From NCBI GenBank assembly GCA_018968885.1, contig JAGWZK010000003.1:1-64000 (forward strand): a stretch of DNA of 64,000 nt. The letters are read 5' to 3'. The notes under the pieces were generated by a model, which ran no database searches, was not told the DNA's origin, and was given only the letters and a program-made list of their open reading frames with translations. Within the stretch, counting starts at the first letter, position 1. The number at the start of each line of letters is the position of its first letter. The position numbers and the translations under genes are program-made. This document shows, piece by piece, positions 55,992-64,000 of this stretch. The stretch comes from Planctomycetota bacterium (GTDB lineage: Bacteria; Planctomycetota; Phycisphaerae; Phycisphaerales; UBA1924).

Positions 55992-56256
55992 TTTTCACCC
56001 CGCACTGCTGGTTCAGGACAACAGACACACACACAAAGGTGCCGCAATCCTGACGGGTTTAAGCAATGGCGGCAGAGCCCGCCGTCTGGGTCATGTTACC
56101 GAACTTGCGACCGGAGTCGATGCACAAGATGCTTTCAAGGAGAAGATTTAGTACGTACATGTTGCAAACCAAGAGTCTCCCGAGCAGCAATGTGAAATTG
56201 TCGGGCGATAGCGGGCCCATCTTGCTGTACTCGCTGCGAACTAAGTGCGAACAGAT

Positions 56257-58941
56257 TCAGCATCCGCTGGCAAACGCGGCGACGAAATCGAGGTAATCGA
56301 AGAAGTCGATGACGGTGTCGGCGTTGAAATCTGCCGCGGGTTGATTGGCTGCGAAGGCGGAGACGAAATCGAGATAATCGAAGAAGTCGATGACGGTGTC
56401 GGCGTTGAAGTCGGCGGGGCACGGCGGAGGAGTGATGGTGATGGTGGCGGGAAGCGAAGTGATGCTGCCGCAGGTGTTGGAGAAGGTGGCGGTGTAGGAA
56501 CCGGCATCGGAGGGTTGAATACCCGAAATCATGAGCGAGCAGGTAGGATCAGTAGTGGGTGAAGCGAGCAAGCCAGTGGCGCCGAAGACAGCTCCGCCGC
56601 CTGGGGAGGCTCCGCCCGGGCCATCAGCAATCGGCACTCCGTTGCGTTGCCACTGGAAGGTGACCGGGCCATTGAAGTCGTAACCCGAGGCACAAGTGGC
56701 GGAGAGTGTTGCAGTTTGGCTGGTGCTGACAGTTTGACCGACGGGCTGGCGTGCGACCCACGGAATGCCGGTTTCGGTCCAGTTTGCCCAGTAAAATGTC
56801 TGGATACTTGATGCACTAGTGAAATAGCCGCCCGCAAAAAGGTCGCCATTGGGCAACACTTTACAGACATTCACGATACCGTTTGTTCCAGACCCGAGCG
56901 CAGCCCAAGACGAGCCATCCCAGCGAGCAATTCGATTCACTGTCACGCCGCCGGCTCTGGTGAATTGGCCTCCAACAACAAGATCATTGTTTGGAAGAAC
57001 GTCAAGTGCAGATACTTGGCCGTCTGTACCAGATCCAACTGAGGCCCAAGATAATCCGTTCCAACGGGCGATGTAGGGCGTACCGGGCACACCCCCTGCA
57101 GCAGGGAACTGGCCACCTGCGATGAGATCGCCGTTGGAAAGCACGCACATCGCGAGCACAGCGGGAACTCTGCCGGGCTGATAGGTCATCCCCGACCCGA
57201 GCGGATTCCAAGTCGCGCCGTCCCAGCGCGCGATGTAGTTCGCCGTCACACCGCCAGCACTGGTGAAGTATCCGCCGGCGACAAGGTCACCATTGGGAAG
57301 AACGGCCAAAGCCTCCACCTGAGTGTTAAATCCTGGCGGCGCGCCCGCCATCCCGGTTCCGAGCGGAGCCCACGACAAGCCGTTCCAGCGCGCGATGTTG
57401 TTCACTGTCACACCGCCGGCGGTGGTGAAGAATCCGCCCGCGACGATGTCGCCATTAGGCATGACGGCGAGGGCGTAAACGGGGCCATTCATCCCCGAAC
57501 CCAAAGGGGCCCAAGACACGCCGTTCCAGCGAGCGATGCGGTTCGCGCTCACGCCTCCGGCGGTGGTGAAGGGTCCTGCGGCGACGAGGTCGCCGTTGGG
57601 AAGCTGTGCGAGAGCGTGAACCTGACCGTTTGTGCCCGTTCCGAGCGCGGCCCAAGATAAGCCGTTCCAGCGCGCGATACCTTGCGTGCCGGGCACGCCC
57701 CCAGCAGTCTGAAAGTCTCCGCCCGCTATGACTTCGCCGGTCGGCATCACAGCGAAGTCCTGCACGGCTTCGCTGACCCCCGCACCGAGCGCAGCCCAAG
57801 CCGAGCCGTTCCAGCGAGCAACCCCACGGACCAATCCCATATCTCCAGTGGAAGGGAGCACCCCCCCCGCGATGACATCGCCGCCGGGCATCGCAGCGAG
57901 AGCAAAAGCCGTACCGTTCAACCCCGTTCCCATAGGTGCCCAGGACGAGCCGTTCCAGCGTGCTATGCGATTCGCTGCCACGCCACCAGCCGAAGTGAAA
58001 CTGCCACCCGCAACGAGCTCGCCGTTGGGAAGCGGAGCAAGCGATCTTACTCGCCAAGAAGAGGTGCCCACCAAGCCGAGACCTAAGGCAGACCAGGAGG
58101 ACCCGTTCCACCGGGCGATAGAGTTCGCCATCACCCCGCCTGCTGTAGTGAAGTCGCCACCAGCGACTAGGTCGCCATTAGGTAAAACGCATATAGCATA
58201 AACGTTGGGTACGTTGCCGGGCCACTGCAACCCAGAATCCAGCGGCGTCCAGGAGGATCCGTCCCAGCGAGCAATGCTGTTCGCGGCAACATCGCCAGCG
58301 GTTGTAAAATCGCCGACCGCGATGAGGTCGCCGTTGGACAGCACGGCAAGGGCGCGCACGACGTTGTTCATTCCTGCGCCCAAGGGTGCCCAAGTCGAGC
58401 CATTCCACCTGGCGATGCGACTGGCCGCTACTCCGCCCGCAGTGGTAAAGTCGCCACCAGCGACGAGGTCGCCGTTGGGTAGGACCACGAGCGCTCGCAC
58501 CACATTGTTCATCCCGGTACCCAACGGGTTCCAAGCCGTGCCACCTCCGCGAGCAATGCGGTTGGCAGTCCGGCCACCAAAGCCGGTGAAATCGCCTCCC
58601 ACAAAGATCTCACCATTGCTGCCAACAGCGAGGGCCAGTACAGAACCGGACGTTCCGCTTCCGAACGACGACCACGCAGCTCCGTTCCAGCGAGCCAAAC
58701 CGTTTGTGATTATTCCTCCGGCGGTGTTGAAGGCCCCGCCAGCTACGAGGTCACCGTTGGGAAGGAATGCAAGCGCGAAAACTGTACCATTCACACCCGG
58801 CGGGACCTGCCCGGGGATATTGAGCCAGCGGCCGTCGCACTGGCCAAATGCGCGCGGCGTGGCGAGTGCGAACAGAAAGACCACTGCGGACAGAGCCATC
58901 GTGAGCCGCCAGAGATTTGAGATTTGGTCGATGGCTTTCAT
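56257..58941 (-). CDS. Secreted propeller-like repeat protein with Ig-like segment and dockerin, Gly-Cys tail
   Basis: Protein of 894 residues. A signal peptide (about 1-33) is followed by 14 repeats of 38-46 residues (13 full, one worn), each like LPNGDLVAGGDFTTAGGV, then IARWNGSSWAPLGTGMN. They resemble delta-60/kelch-type blades that would form propellers. An Ig-like segment follows (FQWQRNGVPIADGPGG to DAGSYTATFSNTCG). The C-terminus has two calcium loops, DFNADTVIDFFDYLDF, twice in nearly identical form, and SGC. AAGGTG precedes the ATG at 58941. Repeat number suggests evolution by duplication. Binding or display function is inferred. Confidence 0.83.
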   Translation of the reverse strand: MKAIDQISNLWRLTMALSAVVFLFALATPRAFGQCDGRWLNIPGQVPPGVNGTVFALAFLPNGDLVAGGAFNTAGGIITNGLARWNGAAWSSFGSGTSGSVLALAVGSNGEIFVGGDFTGFGGRTANRIARGGGTAWNPLGTGMNNVVRALVVLPNGDLVAGGDFTTAGGVAASRIARWNGSTWAPLGAGMNNVVRALAVLSNGDLIAVGDFTTAGDVAANSIARWDGSSWTPLDSGLQWPGNVPNVYAICVLPNGDLVAGGDFTTAGGVMANSIARWNGSSWSALGLGLVGTSSWRVRSLAPLPNGELVAGGSFTSAGGVAANRIARWNGSSWAPMGTGLNGTAFALAAMPGGDVIAGGVLPSTGDMGLVRGVARWNGSAWAALGAGVSEAVQDFAVMPTGEVIAGGDFQTAGGVPGTQGIARWNGLSWAALGTGTNGQVHALAQLPNGDLVAAGPFTTAGGVSANRIARWNGVSWAPLGSGMNGPVYALAVMPNGDIVAGGFFTTAGGVTVNNIARWNGLSWAPLGTGMAGAPPGFNTQVEALAVLPNGDLVAGGYFTSAGGVTANYIARWDGATWNPLGSGMTYQPGRVPAVLAMCVLSNGDLIAGGQFPAAGGVPGTPYIARWNGLSWASVGSGTDGQVSALDVLPNNDLVVGGQFTRAGGVTVNRIARWDGSSWAALGSGTNGIVNVCKVLPNGDLFAGGYFTSASSIQTFYWANWTETGIPWVARQPVGQTVSTSQTATLSATCASGYDFNGPVTFQWQRNGVPIADGPGGASPGGGAVFGATGLLASPTTDPTCSLMISGIQPSDAGSYTATFSNTCGSITSLPATITITPPPCPADFNADTVIDFFDYLDFVSAFAANQPAADFNADTVIDFFDYLDFVAAFASGC
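56281..56409. repeat. Near-identical 48-base direct repeat coding for the two dockerin loops
   Basis: Positions 56281-56328 and 56362-56409 match at 47 of 48 bases, 81 bases apart (27 codons). They encode the two calcium loops of the gene at 56257-58941. Similar but less identical copies lie in the other three dockerin-tailed genes (about 13631, 48900 and 53640). Confidence 0.85.
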
Positions 58942-59021
58942 ATGTACACCTTATGAACAGTAACCTATCTATAACCGTACAGATGAATGGGATTGAAGTT
59001 CGGGTGATTTCAAGATTGTAA

Positions 59022-59054
59022 TGAAAAACCCCGCCCCTGCAAGGGTCGGGGTTT
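59022..59054 (-). terminator. Rho-independent terminator of atpA
   Basis: On the minus strand AAACCCCG (59054-59047) pairs with CGGGGTTT (59033-59026), extended by an inner CCCT/AGGG pairing, then TTTTTCATT. Confidence 0.82.
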
Positions 59055-59124
59055 GATTTTCAAGTGGAACTATCGATGAAAGCCAGTCAAAAGCCGGCTT
59101 TGGCGAGCTGTACGCCTGTTTTTA

Positions 59125-60675
59125 TCAGGCCTTGAAGCTGCTCTTAAACTTACCGATCTCTTCCTTGAGCTTCTTCTCCAAATCGGCATCGAGGGCCTTC
59201 TTCTGGAAGAGTTCATCCCAGATGGGCTTGGCGACGCCCTGGAAGTGCTTGAGGAGGCCGGTCTCGAAGGCGCGGACGCTGGTCACCGGGACATCGTCGA
59301 GGAAGCCCTGCGTACCGGCGTAGATCGAGATGGTCTGATCGGTGACGGTGAAGGGGGTGTACTGACCCTGCTTGAGCAACTCGACCATGCGGCGGCCACG
59401 ATCCAGCTGACGCTGAGTGGCCTTGTCGAGTTCGGTGCCGAGCTGAGCGAAGGCCTCGAGCTCGCGAGCGGCGGCGAGGTCGAGACGGAGCGAACCGGAG
59501 ATCTTCTTCATGGCCTTGATCTGGGCGTTACCACCCACGCGGCTCACGGAGATACCGACGTTCACGGCGGGACGGACACCGGAGAAGAAGAGTTCGGGTT
59601 CGAGATAGATCTGACCATCGGTAATCGAAATCACGTTGGTGGGGATGTAGGCTGACACGTCGCCTTCCTGTGTCTCGATGACGGGGAGGGAGGTGATGGA
59701 GCCAGCGCCGTTTTCCTTGCTGAGCTTGGTGGCGCGCTCGAGAAGGCGGGAGTGGAGATAGAAGACGTCGCCGGGGAACGCTTCGCGGCCCGGGGGACGA
59801 CGCAGGAGGAGCGACAACTGGCGATAGGCAACGGCCTGCTTGGAAAGGTCATCGTAGATGCAGAGGGCGTGCTTGGGGAGTTTGCCCTTCGAGCCGTTCC
59901 ACATGAAGTACTCGGCCATGGCGGTGCCGGAGTAGGGGGCGACGTACTGCATGGGGGCGGGGTCGGAGGAGGCGGCGTTGACGACGATGGTGTAATCCAT
60001 CGCGCCGTTCTTACGAAGGGTCTCGACGACGCCGGCGACGGTGGATTCCTTCTGACCGACGGCGACGTAGATACAGACCACGGCTTCTTCGGTGCCCCAG
60101 TACTGCTTCTGATTGATGATGGTGTCGATGGCGATGGTGGTCTTGCCGGTCTTGCGGTCACCGATGATGAGCTCGCGCTGGCCGCGACCGATGGGGATCA
60201 TGGCGTCGATGGCCTTGATGCCGGTCTGCATGGGCTCGTGCACGGGCTGACGATCGGCGATGCCGGGGGCGATGATGTCGACCTTGCGGAACTCGTTGGT
60301 GTTGATGGGGCCCTTGCCGTCGAGGGGCTGACCGAGGGGGTTCACCACACGGCCCAGGAGGGCATCACCCACGGGCACCTCGAGGAGGCGGCCAGTCGCC
60401 TTAACGGTGTCGCCCTCTTTCACGGCGAGGTAGTCACCGTAAATAACCGAGCCGACGGTGTCCTGTTCAAGATTGAAGACCTGACCCATGACCGCGCCGC
60501 TGCTGGTCTGGAACTCAAGGAGCTCGCCGGCCATGGCCTTGGAGAGGCCATAGATACGGGCGATGCCGTCACCCACTTCGATCACGCGGCCGACTTCGGA
60601 GACTTCCAGCTCGGTCGAGAACTGGGCGATTTCCTGCTTGATAACGCTCGTGATCTCGTCGGTCTTGATCTTCAC
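59125..60675 (-). CDS. atpA: F-type ATP synthase subunit alpha
   Basis: Protein of 516 residues, normal for the alpha subunit of F1. The P-loop is GDRKTGKT (172-179); the family marker [21 protein letters not shown]-like stretch appears as [18 protein letters not shown], and [13 protein letters not shown] is present. Alpha subunits bind nucleotide without catalysis and alternate with beta. GTG at 60675 was chosen because GAGG lies ten bases before it; a TTG three codons earlier would overlap that site. Unusually, no other ATP synthase gene is near: the upstream neighbour encodes a YbbR-like protein and the downstream one a propeller protein. Confidence 0.96.
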   Translation of the reverse strand: MKIKTDEITSVIKQEIAQFSTELEVSEVGRVIEVGDGIARIYGLSKAMAGELLEFQTSSGAVMGQVFNLEQDTVGSVIYGDYLAVKEGDTVKATGRLLEVPVGDALLGRVVNPLGQPLDGKGPINTNEFRKVDIIAPGIADRQPVHEPMQTGIKAIDAMIPIGRGQRELIIGDRKTGKTTIAIDTIINQKQYWGTEEAVVCIYVAVGQKESTVAGVVETLRKNGAMDYTIVVNAASSDPAPMQYVAPYSGTAMAEYFMWNGSKGKLPKHALCIYDDLSKQAVAYRQLSLLLRRPPGREAFPGDVFYLHSRLLERATKLSKENGAGSITSLPVIETQEGDVSAYIPTNVISITDGQIYLEPELFFSGVRPAVNVGISVSRVGGNAQIKAMKKISGSLRLDLAAARELEAFAQLGTELDKATQRQLDRGRRMVELLKQGQYTPFTVTDQTISIYAGTQGFLDDVPVTSVRAFETGLLKHFQGVAKPIWDELFQKKALDADLEKKLKEEIGKFKSSFKA

Positions 60676-60857
60676 GGTGAGCAACCTCTTTCAAGAGCCC
60701 AGAAAGTGATTCGGGGCTGATCCAAAGTCGGGCCACAACTGGCTGCTGCGACACGTCGACAAACCGACGCCGCAGGGGGGCAAGGTTAGGTTTCGAGGGC
60801 GGCAAAGTCGATTCGAAATGCGTGACGCAAATACCGATCAAAACACGATCAAAACAG

Positions 60858-61877
60858 CTATTTGGTACGCCGCGTTACCCCGACTCGAACCGAAGTTGCA
60901 GGAACATCAGCCGTCAAACCGGGGGGAAGATCGCCAAAGGTCACTTCCTTAGAGACGGTCGAGCCGGCGGCCTTTTCCAGATCTGAGAAGCTCAGGGTCA
61001 CTGTCGCGACCACTTTGATAGCTTCGCGGCGGACTTTGTCCACCAAGTCAGCAGGCCCGCTGATCTTGACGTTTCGCACCAGTTGGTCGGCCTCGTCGAC
61101 GGCGATATCAAAGTGTGACAATTCGCCCGGAGGAATACGAACCAGCACAGGCACCGTGGGAAGGGTGACACTGTCAATCTTGTTGCGAAGGCGCACTGCG
61201 ACCTCCACCGCAGGAGGATCCAAGCGCAAACGCATGGCTGATGAGGAAAGCACTCCCGAGGGCTTGACCGGCACCGCTCCCAACACCTCGCGCCGGCCAG
61301 GCACCAATGGCTTGAGCATCGCGGCGTCCAGCCGCGCCGTCACCACGGGCACCTCCGTCAGGGCCGAGGCGACGCGGCTGGGCATGATCACCTTCACTGC
61401 CGCGGGGCGCACCTCTGGGGATGCTTCCAACTCTCCCTCACCGACATCCACGCGCACGGTCGCCTCGCGCACCACCATCGAATCCACCTCGATGCGCACG
61501 CTGGATGGGTTGGCACTCTTGATCGTCACGCCCGCCTCACGCAGGCCTGCCGCGGCACGGAGTGCGGTGCGCAGATCCACTGCCTGCTCGCCGGGTTCAG
61601 GGCTGATCCCCTCCACTCCTGGGGCCAGGCGAATCTTCTTTTGCCTCAAAAGGCGTTCGGCACCTTCGAGTTCGGTGGTGGACCCCTCCAGCACGATATC
61701 GACAATCTCTTTGAATCCGCCATCCAGCACCGTGACCACGCGATCGCTGCCGGGGTCTGCCTGCACCTCAACCTCGATGCGAATTTCACGTGTGCGGACA
61801 CTCTCGGCCTCGGCAAAGATCCACACCAGTGCCGCGATCAGGGTCGCAATCAGAATGGTGCCCAGGTGACGCATCAT
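60858..61877 (-). CDS. YbbR-like domain protein with N-terminal membrane anchor
   Basis: Protein of 339 residues. A membrane segment (about 5-23, GTILIATLIAALVWIFAEAE) is followed by repeats of the YbbR type: all-beta units of about 80 residues beginning EIRIEVEVQADPGSDRVV, then LRLDPPAVEVAVRLRN and VKISGPADLVDKV. YbbR proteins include CdaR, which regulates c-di-AMP synthesis; no diadenylate cyclase is in this window. The start is the ATG pair at 61877/61874. It lies ten bases downstream of the zinc-ribbon gene on the same strand. Confidence 0.78.
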   Translation of the reverse strand: MMRHLGTILIATLIAALVWIFAEAESVRTREIRIEVEVQADPGSDRVVTVLDGGFKEIVDIVLEGSTTELEGAERLLRQKKIRLAPGVEGISPEPGEQAVDLRTALRAAAGLREAGVTIKSANPSSVRIEVDSMVVREATVRVDVGEGELEASPEVRPAAVKVIMPSRVASALTEVPVVTARLDAAMLKPLVPGRREVLGAVPVKPSGVLSSSAMRLRLDPPAVEVAVRLRNKIDSVTLPTVPVLVRIPPGELSHFDIAVDEADQLVRNVKISGPADLVDKVRREAIKVVATVTLSFSDLEKAAGSTVSKEVTFGDLPPGLTADVPATSVRVGVTRRTK

Positions 61878-61887
61878 CACCCACAGT

Positions 61888-62454
61888 CTAACGCCCTCGC
61901 ACCATGCCCGGAGGCCGCTTAAGCATGCCGACGCGCTCATCGGCCATGCGCTCCTCGTATGGGATCAGGTCGCGAGGCGAGAGGCCGATCTCCAGCAGCA
62001 CCCACAGCCGGCCACACTCCGGGCAGCGCACCCGCGCATCGCCGGGGGTGTTGGGGTTGATCGCTGATTCGATCACCTTCAACCCGATCAGCGATTGCCC
62101 GCATTTCTTACACCGGGCCCGCCTCAGATCGCGGCGGATCAACAGATACAGGTTGAAATCCCGTGCCAAGAGCACGCCAAGCGCGTATGCGAGTCCCATT
62201 ACCATGATGACGACCGCCAGCACCCACAAGTGAACTTGCTCCAGATTCGTCGTGAGCACCCCGGCCTTGCGCATGAGAATGGCGCTGAGTATCGCGACGA
62301 TGATCATCGGCACCACGCCCAGCACCCAGGGCAACCTGCCGCGCCACGTGGGCATCTGCACAATCACGCGCCGACACACCGAGATGCACTCACTGTCAGT
62401 GAGGTGATCCAGTTCGGAGAAGGCCCGCCAGACTTTCAGACCCGGTATTCGCAT
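61888..62454 (-). CDS. Zinc-ribbon membrane protein, paralogue 3 of 3
   Basis: Protein of 188 residues. It starts MRIPGLKVWRAFSELDHLTD, then has two membrane segments (about 45-62 and 75-96), then a zinc ribbon with CKKC near 115 and CPEC near 145. The N-terminal motif, membrane pair and ribbon are shared with the two genes just upstream. The C-terminal 40 residues differ from the others. Three bases separate it from the preceding gene's stop, so it is in one operon with them. Function unknown. Confidence 0.75.
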   Translation of the reverse strand: MRIPGLKVWRAFSELDHLTDSECISVCRRVIVQMPTWRGRLPWVLGVVPMIIVAILSAILMRKAGVLTTNLEQVHLWVLAVVIMVMGLAYALGVLLARDFNLYLLIRRDLRRARCKKCGQSLIGLKVIESAINPNTPGDARVRCPECGRLWVLLEIGLSPRDLIPYEERMADERVGMLKRPPGMVRGR

Positions 62455-62457
62455 GGC

Positions 62458-62952
62458 TCATGCCGTCCCGTTCGGTTGAGATGCTGGCACCAGCGTGGTA
62501 TCCACTTCAATGCCACGCGAAGCCAATTCGCAACGATCGCCACATTCTGGGCAGATGATCACACCATTGGCCGCTCCCAGCCCCAGTAGCGAGTAGCCGC
62601 AACCCGCGCATTCCAACTCGAGGATTCGCGCAGAGAGTCGACGCCGCAACCACACATCGCGCAGCATCATCCCCACCACGCTTCCAAACAATGCGCCCAT
62701 CGCAGCACAGATGACTGCCACCGTTATTGACAGCGTCGGTTTATACATCCAGAAACCGATGAAAACTCGCATGACCACATTTGGCAAGACAAATGCTCCC
62801 AGGCAGAAAAGTGCTGCGGTGAGCAGGCCCAACATGCTTCGAGCCAATGAATGCTTCTCCAGTGTCGCCGCGAGGAACCGCTGACATTGCTCATTGGAAA
62901 ACGCGTCCAACTCAGGAAATGCGCGGCAGATGTTGTGAGTGGGAATTCGCAT
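62458..62952 (-). CDS. Zinc-ribbon membrane protein, paralogue 2 of 3
   Basis: Protein of 164 residues. It starts MRIPTHNICRAFPELDAFSN, has two or three hydrophobic stretches (about 38-58 and 67-98) and a zinc ribbon with CAGC near 119 and CPEC near 138. The ATG at 62952 overlaps the stop of paralogue 1 by one base (TGATG); AGAGGGAG lies upstream of it. The longer open frame would overlap the upstream gene. Function unknown. Confidence 0.75.
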   Translation of the reverse strand: MRIPTHNICRAFPELDAFSNEQCQRFLAATLEKHSLARSMLGLLTAALFCLGAFVLPNVVMRVFIGFWMYKPTLSITVAVICAAMGALFGSVVGMMLRDVWLRRRLSARILELECAGCGYSLLGLGAANGVIICPECGDRCELASRGIEVDTTLVPASQPNGTA

Positions 62953-63425
62953 CACGCACTCCCTCTTGGAGTCAACGTGGATGGATCGAGCCCTCGAGCC
63001 GCGATGTTGTTTGAACACCCGCACTCAGGACACTGAACTTCATCCCCGTTGGTATGCAAACCCAGCAGCGAATAACGACACTTCAAGCATCTGGTGCTGT
63101 TGACCCATTCACGCACCATCATGCGGATGGCTGCATCACGGACCAGCAGTGCCGCAAGCGTTCCCAGACCGATGTTCACCAGCAGCCCCACAGCAACCAG
63201 TTCTATGTCGTATCGCGCAAAGTATTGAGTTTGACTTAACCACACTGTCGCCAAGCTCATCGGAGCAACGATAACAAACCACGCCGCAAGCGCCGCCACG
63301 CTCGCCAAAATCATCAGCACCGGCCTGCTCCACACGACGCGATGAATCATGCCGCGGCATTCGCGATCGGCAAATCGATCAAGCTCCGGAAACGCCCGAT
63401 GCAGTTTCTCCAGGGGCAAGCGCAT
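62952..63425 (-). CDS. Zinc-ribbon membrane protein, paralogue 1 of 3
   Basis: Protein of 157 residues. It starts MRLPLEKLHRAFPELDRFAD and has two membrane segments (about 36-62 and 75-96) and a zinc ribbon with CLKC near 113 and CPEC near 132. First gene of a three-paralogue operon, 49 bases downstream of the receiver-domain gene. The shared N-terminal motif RAFPELDxF may be a docking or start-of-domain feature. Function unknown. Confidence 0.75.
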   Translation of the reverse strand: MRLPLEKLHRAFPELDRFADRECRGMIHRVVWSRPVLMILASVAALAAWFVIVAPMSLATVWLSQTQYFARYDIELVAVGLLVNIGLGTLAALLVRDAAIRMMVREWVNSTRCLKCRYSLLGLHTNGDEVQCPECGCSNNIAARGLDPSTLTPRGSA

Positions 63426-63474
63426 GAAGCATCCTACCGCGCACCCCTGCAGGCCGTTGCATCACTCGGCCCGT

Positions 63475-64000
63475 TCAATTTCGAACATCGCCGTTTCCGG
63501 CTCTCGAGTCCAAAGTCCCAGGGCTTCCATGCTGGGCCCACTTGGCGCACATGGTGATCAGCGCCAATCGATCGATCGGCTTGGTGGTGTAGTCATCGCA
63601 TCCAGCATCCAGACATGCCTGCCGATCACCCGCCATGGCGTGCGCTGTCAGCGCGGTGATCGGTAACTTAGACCCCAGTGTGCGCAAGCGTCGTGTCGCC
63701 GAGTAACCGTCCATTTCGGGCATCTGCATATCCATCAGCACCAGATCAAATGGCGCTGGCTGAACCAGACTTGTTGCATGATCGTCAGCGTTCGTCAAAA
63801 TCTCCAACGCCTTCTTGCCATTTTCGACGATTTTCAACTCAGCTCCTGACCTGGTCAGGAAGAACGAAATCAGTCGCTGATTATCCACGCCGTCCTCCGC
63901 CAGCAGCACTCGCGCCCCCTCGAGAGACGGCAATGGCTCGTTTCGCACTGGTGCGACCGATGCCACCGTGGCCCCCGTCGGGTTCCACGTGTCACCAACG
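63475..64000 (-). CDS. Response-regulator receiver domain, N-terminus off window
   Basis: At least 175 residues; the frame is open to the window end, so this is probably the C-terminus of a hybrid histidine kinase rather than a stand-alone regulator. Counting from the in-frame GTG at 63966, the receiver runs from about 18 to 140: acidic pair E24-D25 in [11 protein letters not shown], phosphoacceptor D79 in [13 protein letters not shown], and Lys129 in TTKP. The upstream codons read [11 protein letters not shown], which is not a clear kinase ATP-binding end. A phosphorelay role is likely. Confidence 0.82.
   Translation of the reverse strand, partial: VGDTWNPTGATVASVAPVRNEPLPSLEGARVLLAEDGVDNQRLISFFLTRSGAELKIVENGKKALEILTNADDHATSLVQPAPFDLVLMDMQMPEMDGYSATRRLRTLGSKLPITALTAHAMAGDRQACLDAGCDDYTTKPIDRLALITMCAKWAQHGSPGTLDSRAGNGDVRN

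Noticed and set aside
53613-58941. Regular repeats that could suggest a CRISPR array
   Set aside because: Repeats are in coding frame, of protein-repeat length, without unique spacers of constant size.
59752-60720. 322-codon plus-strand frame opposite atpA
   Set aside because: Gly/Asp/Val-rich shadow of a highly conserved gene.

Overview
The window looks like a chromosomal segment of a planctomycete, most likely class Phycisphaerae. It is GC-rich. Four large secreted proteins end in a dockerin-like calcium loop followed by a terminal Gly-Cys, a tail I associate with Phycisphaerales. One gene encodes an exosortase-type (PEP-CTERM-like) sorting tail, and many small proteins combine zinc ribbons with membrane segments. 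This assignment rests on family recognition, not on a search. I see no rRNA, tRNA, CRISPR array, insertion sequence or prophage.

Layout. 1-5.7 kb (minus): a PLP-dependent decarboxylase cut by the window edge and overlapping an M3 peptidase, then two exported ClpP/SppA-fold paralogues. 5.9-8.3 kb: CCA-adding enzyme, an AhpD-like protein and a small unknown gene. 8.4-16 kb: a prenyltransferase-fold protein, a GH95 glycosidase, a TlpA-type thioredoxin and the first dockerin-tailed protein. 16.2-20 kb: an unknown protein, glutaminyl-tRNA synthetase with a His-rich N-terminus, and a Nudix hydrolase. 20-26.8 kb: a TonB-like protein, a second TlpA protein, membrane proteins, a GNAT acetyltransferase and a sulfotransferase. 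27.1-29.4 kb: two neighbouring genes, a PEP-CTERM-like protein and an alkaline-phosphatase-superfamily enzyme, each interrupted by an in-frame stop.

29.5-36.5 kb: PIN-PhoH ATPase, release factor 1, an ABC exporter pair, a methyltransferase and a Tat-exported propeller. 36.7-42.8 kb: aconitase, small membrane proteins, a thioesterase, a retropepsin-like protein and a winged-helix regulator. 42.8-50.7 kb: GH127 glycosidase, alpha/beta hydrolase, the second dockerin-tailed protein, RsmD with a long insertion, and an unknown protein. 50.9-53.5 kb: a eukaryotic-type UDP-galactopyranose mutase divergent from a LuxR-type regulator, with a repeat-bearing promoter region between them. 53.6-58.9 kb: two more dockerin-tailed proteins. 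59-64 kb: a lone atpA, a YbbR-like protein, three paralogous zinc-ribbon membrane proteins and a receiver domain running off the end.

How the genes relate. Most of the window is housekeeping genes (translation, tRNA maturation, TCA cycle, ATP synthase) mixed with secreted proteins and carbohydrate enzymes (GH95, GH127, UGM, sulfotransferase). I found no single large novel operon. The strongest leads are the two neighbouring in-frame stops, the ClpP-fold pair in which one partner has lost its serine, the dockerin-tailed proteins without a visible cohesin, the inserted RsmD, the eukaryote-like UGM with its repeat-bearing promoter, and the zinc-ribbon triplet.
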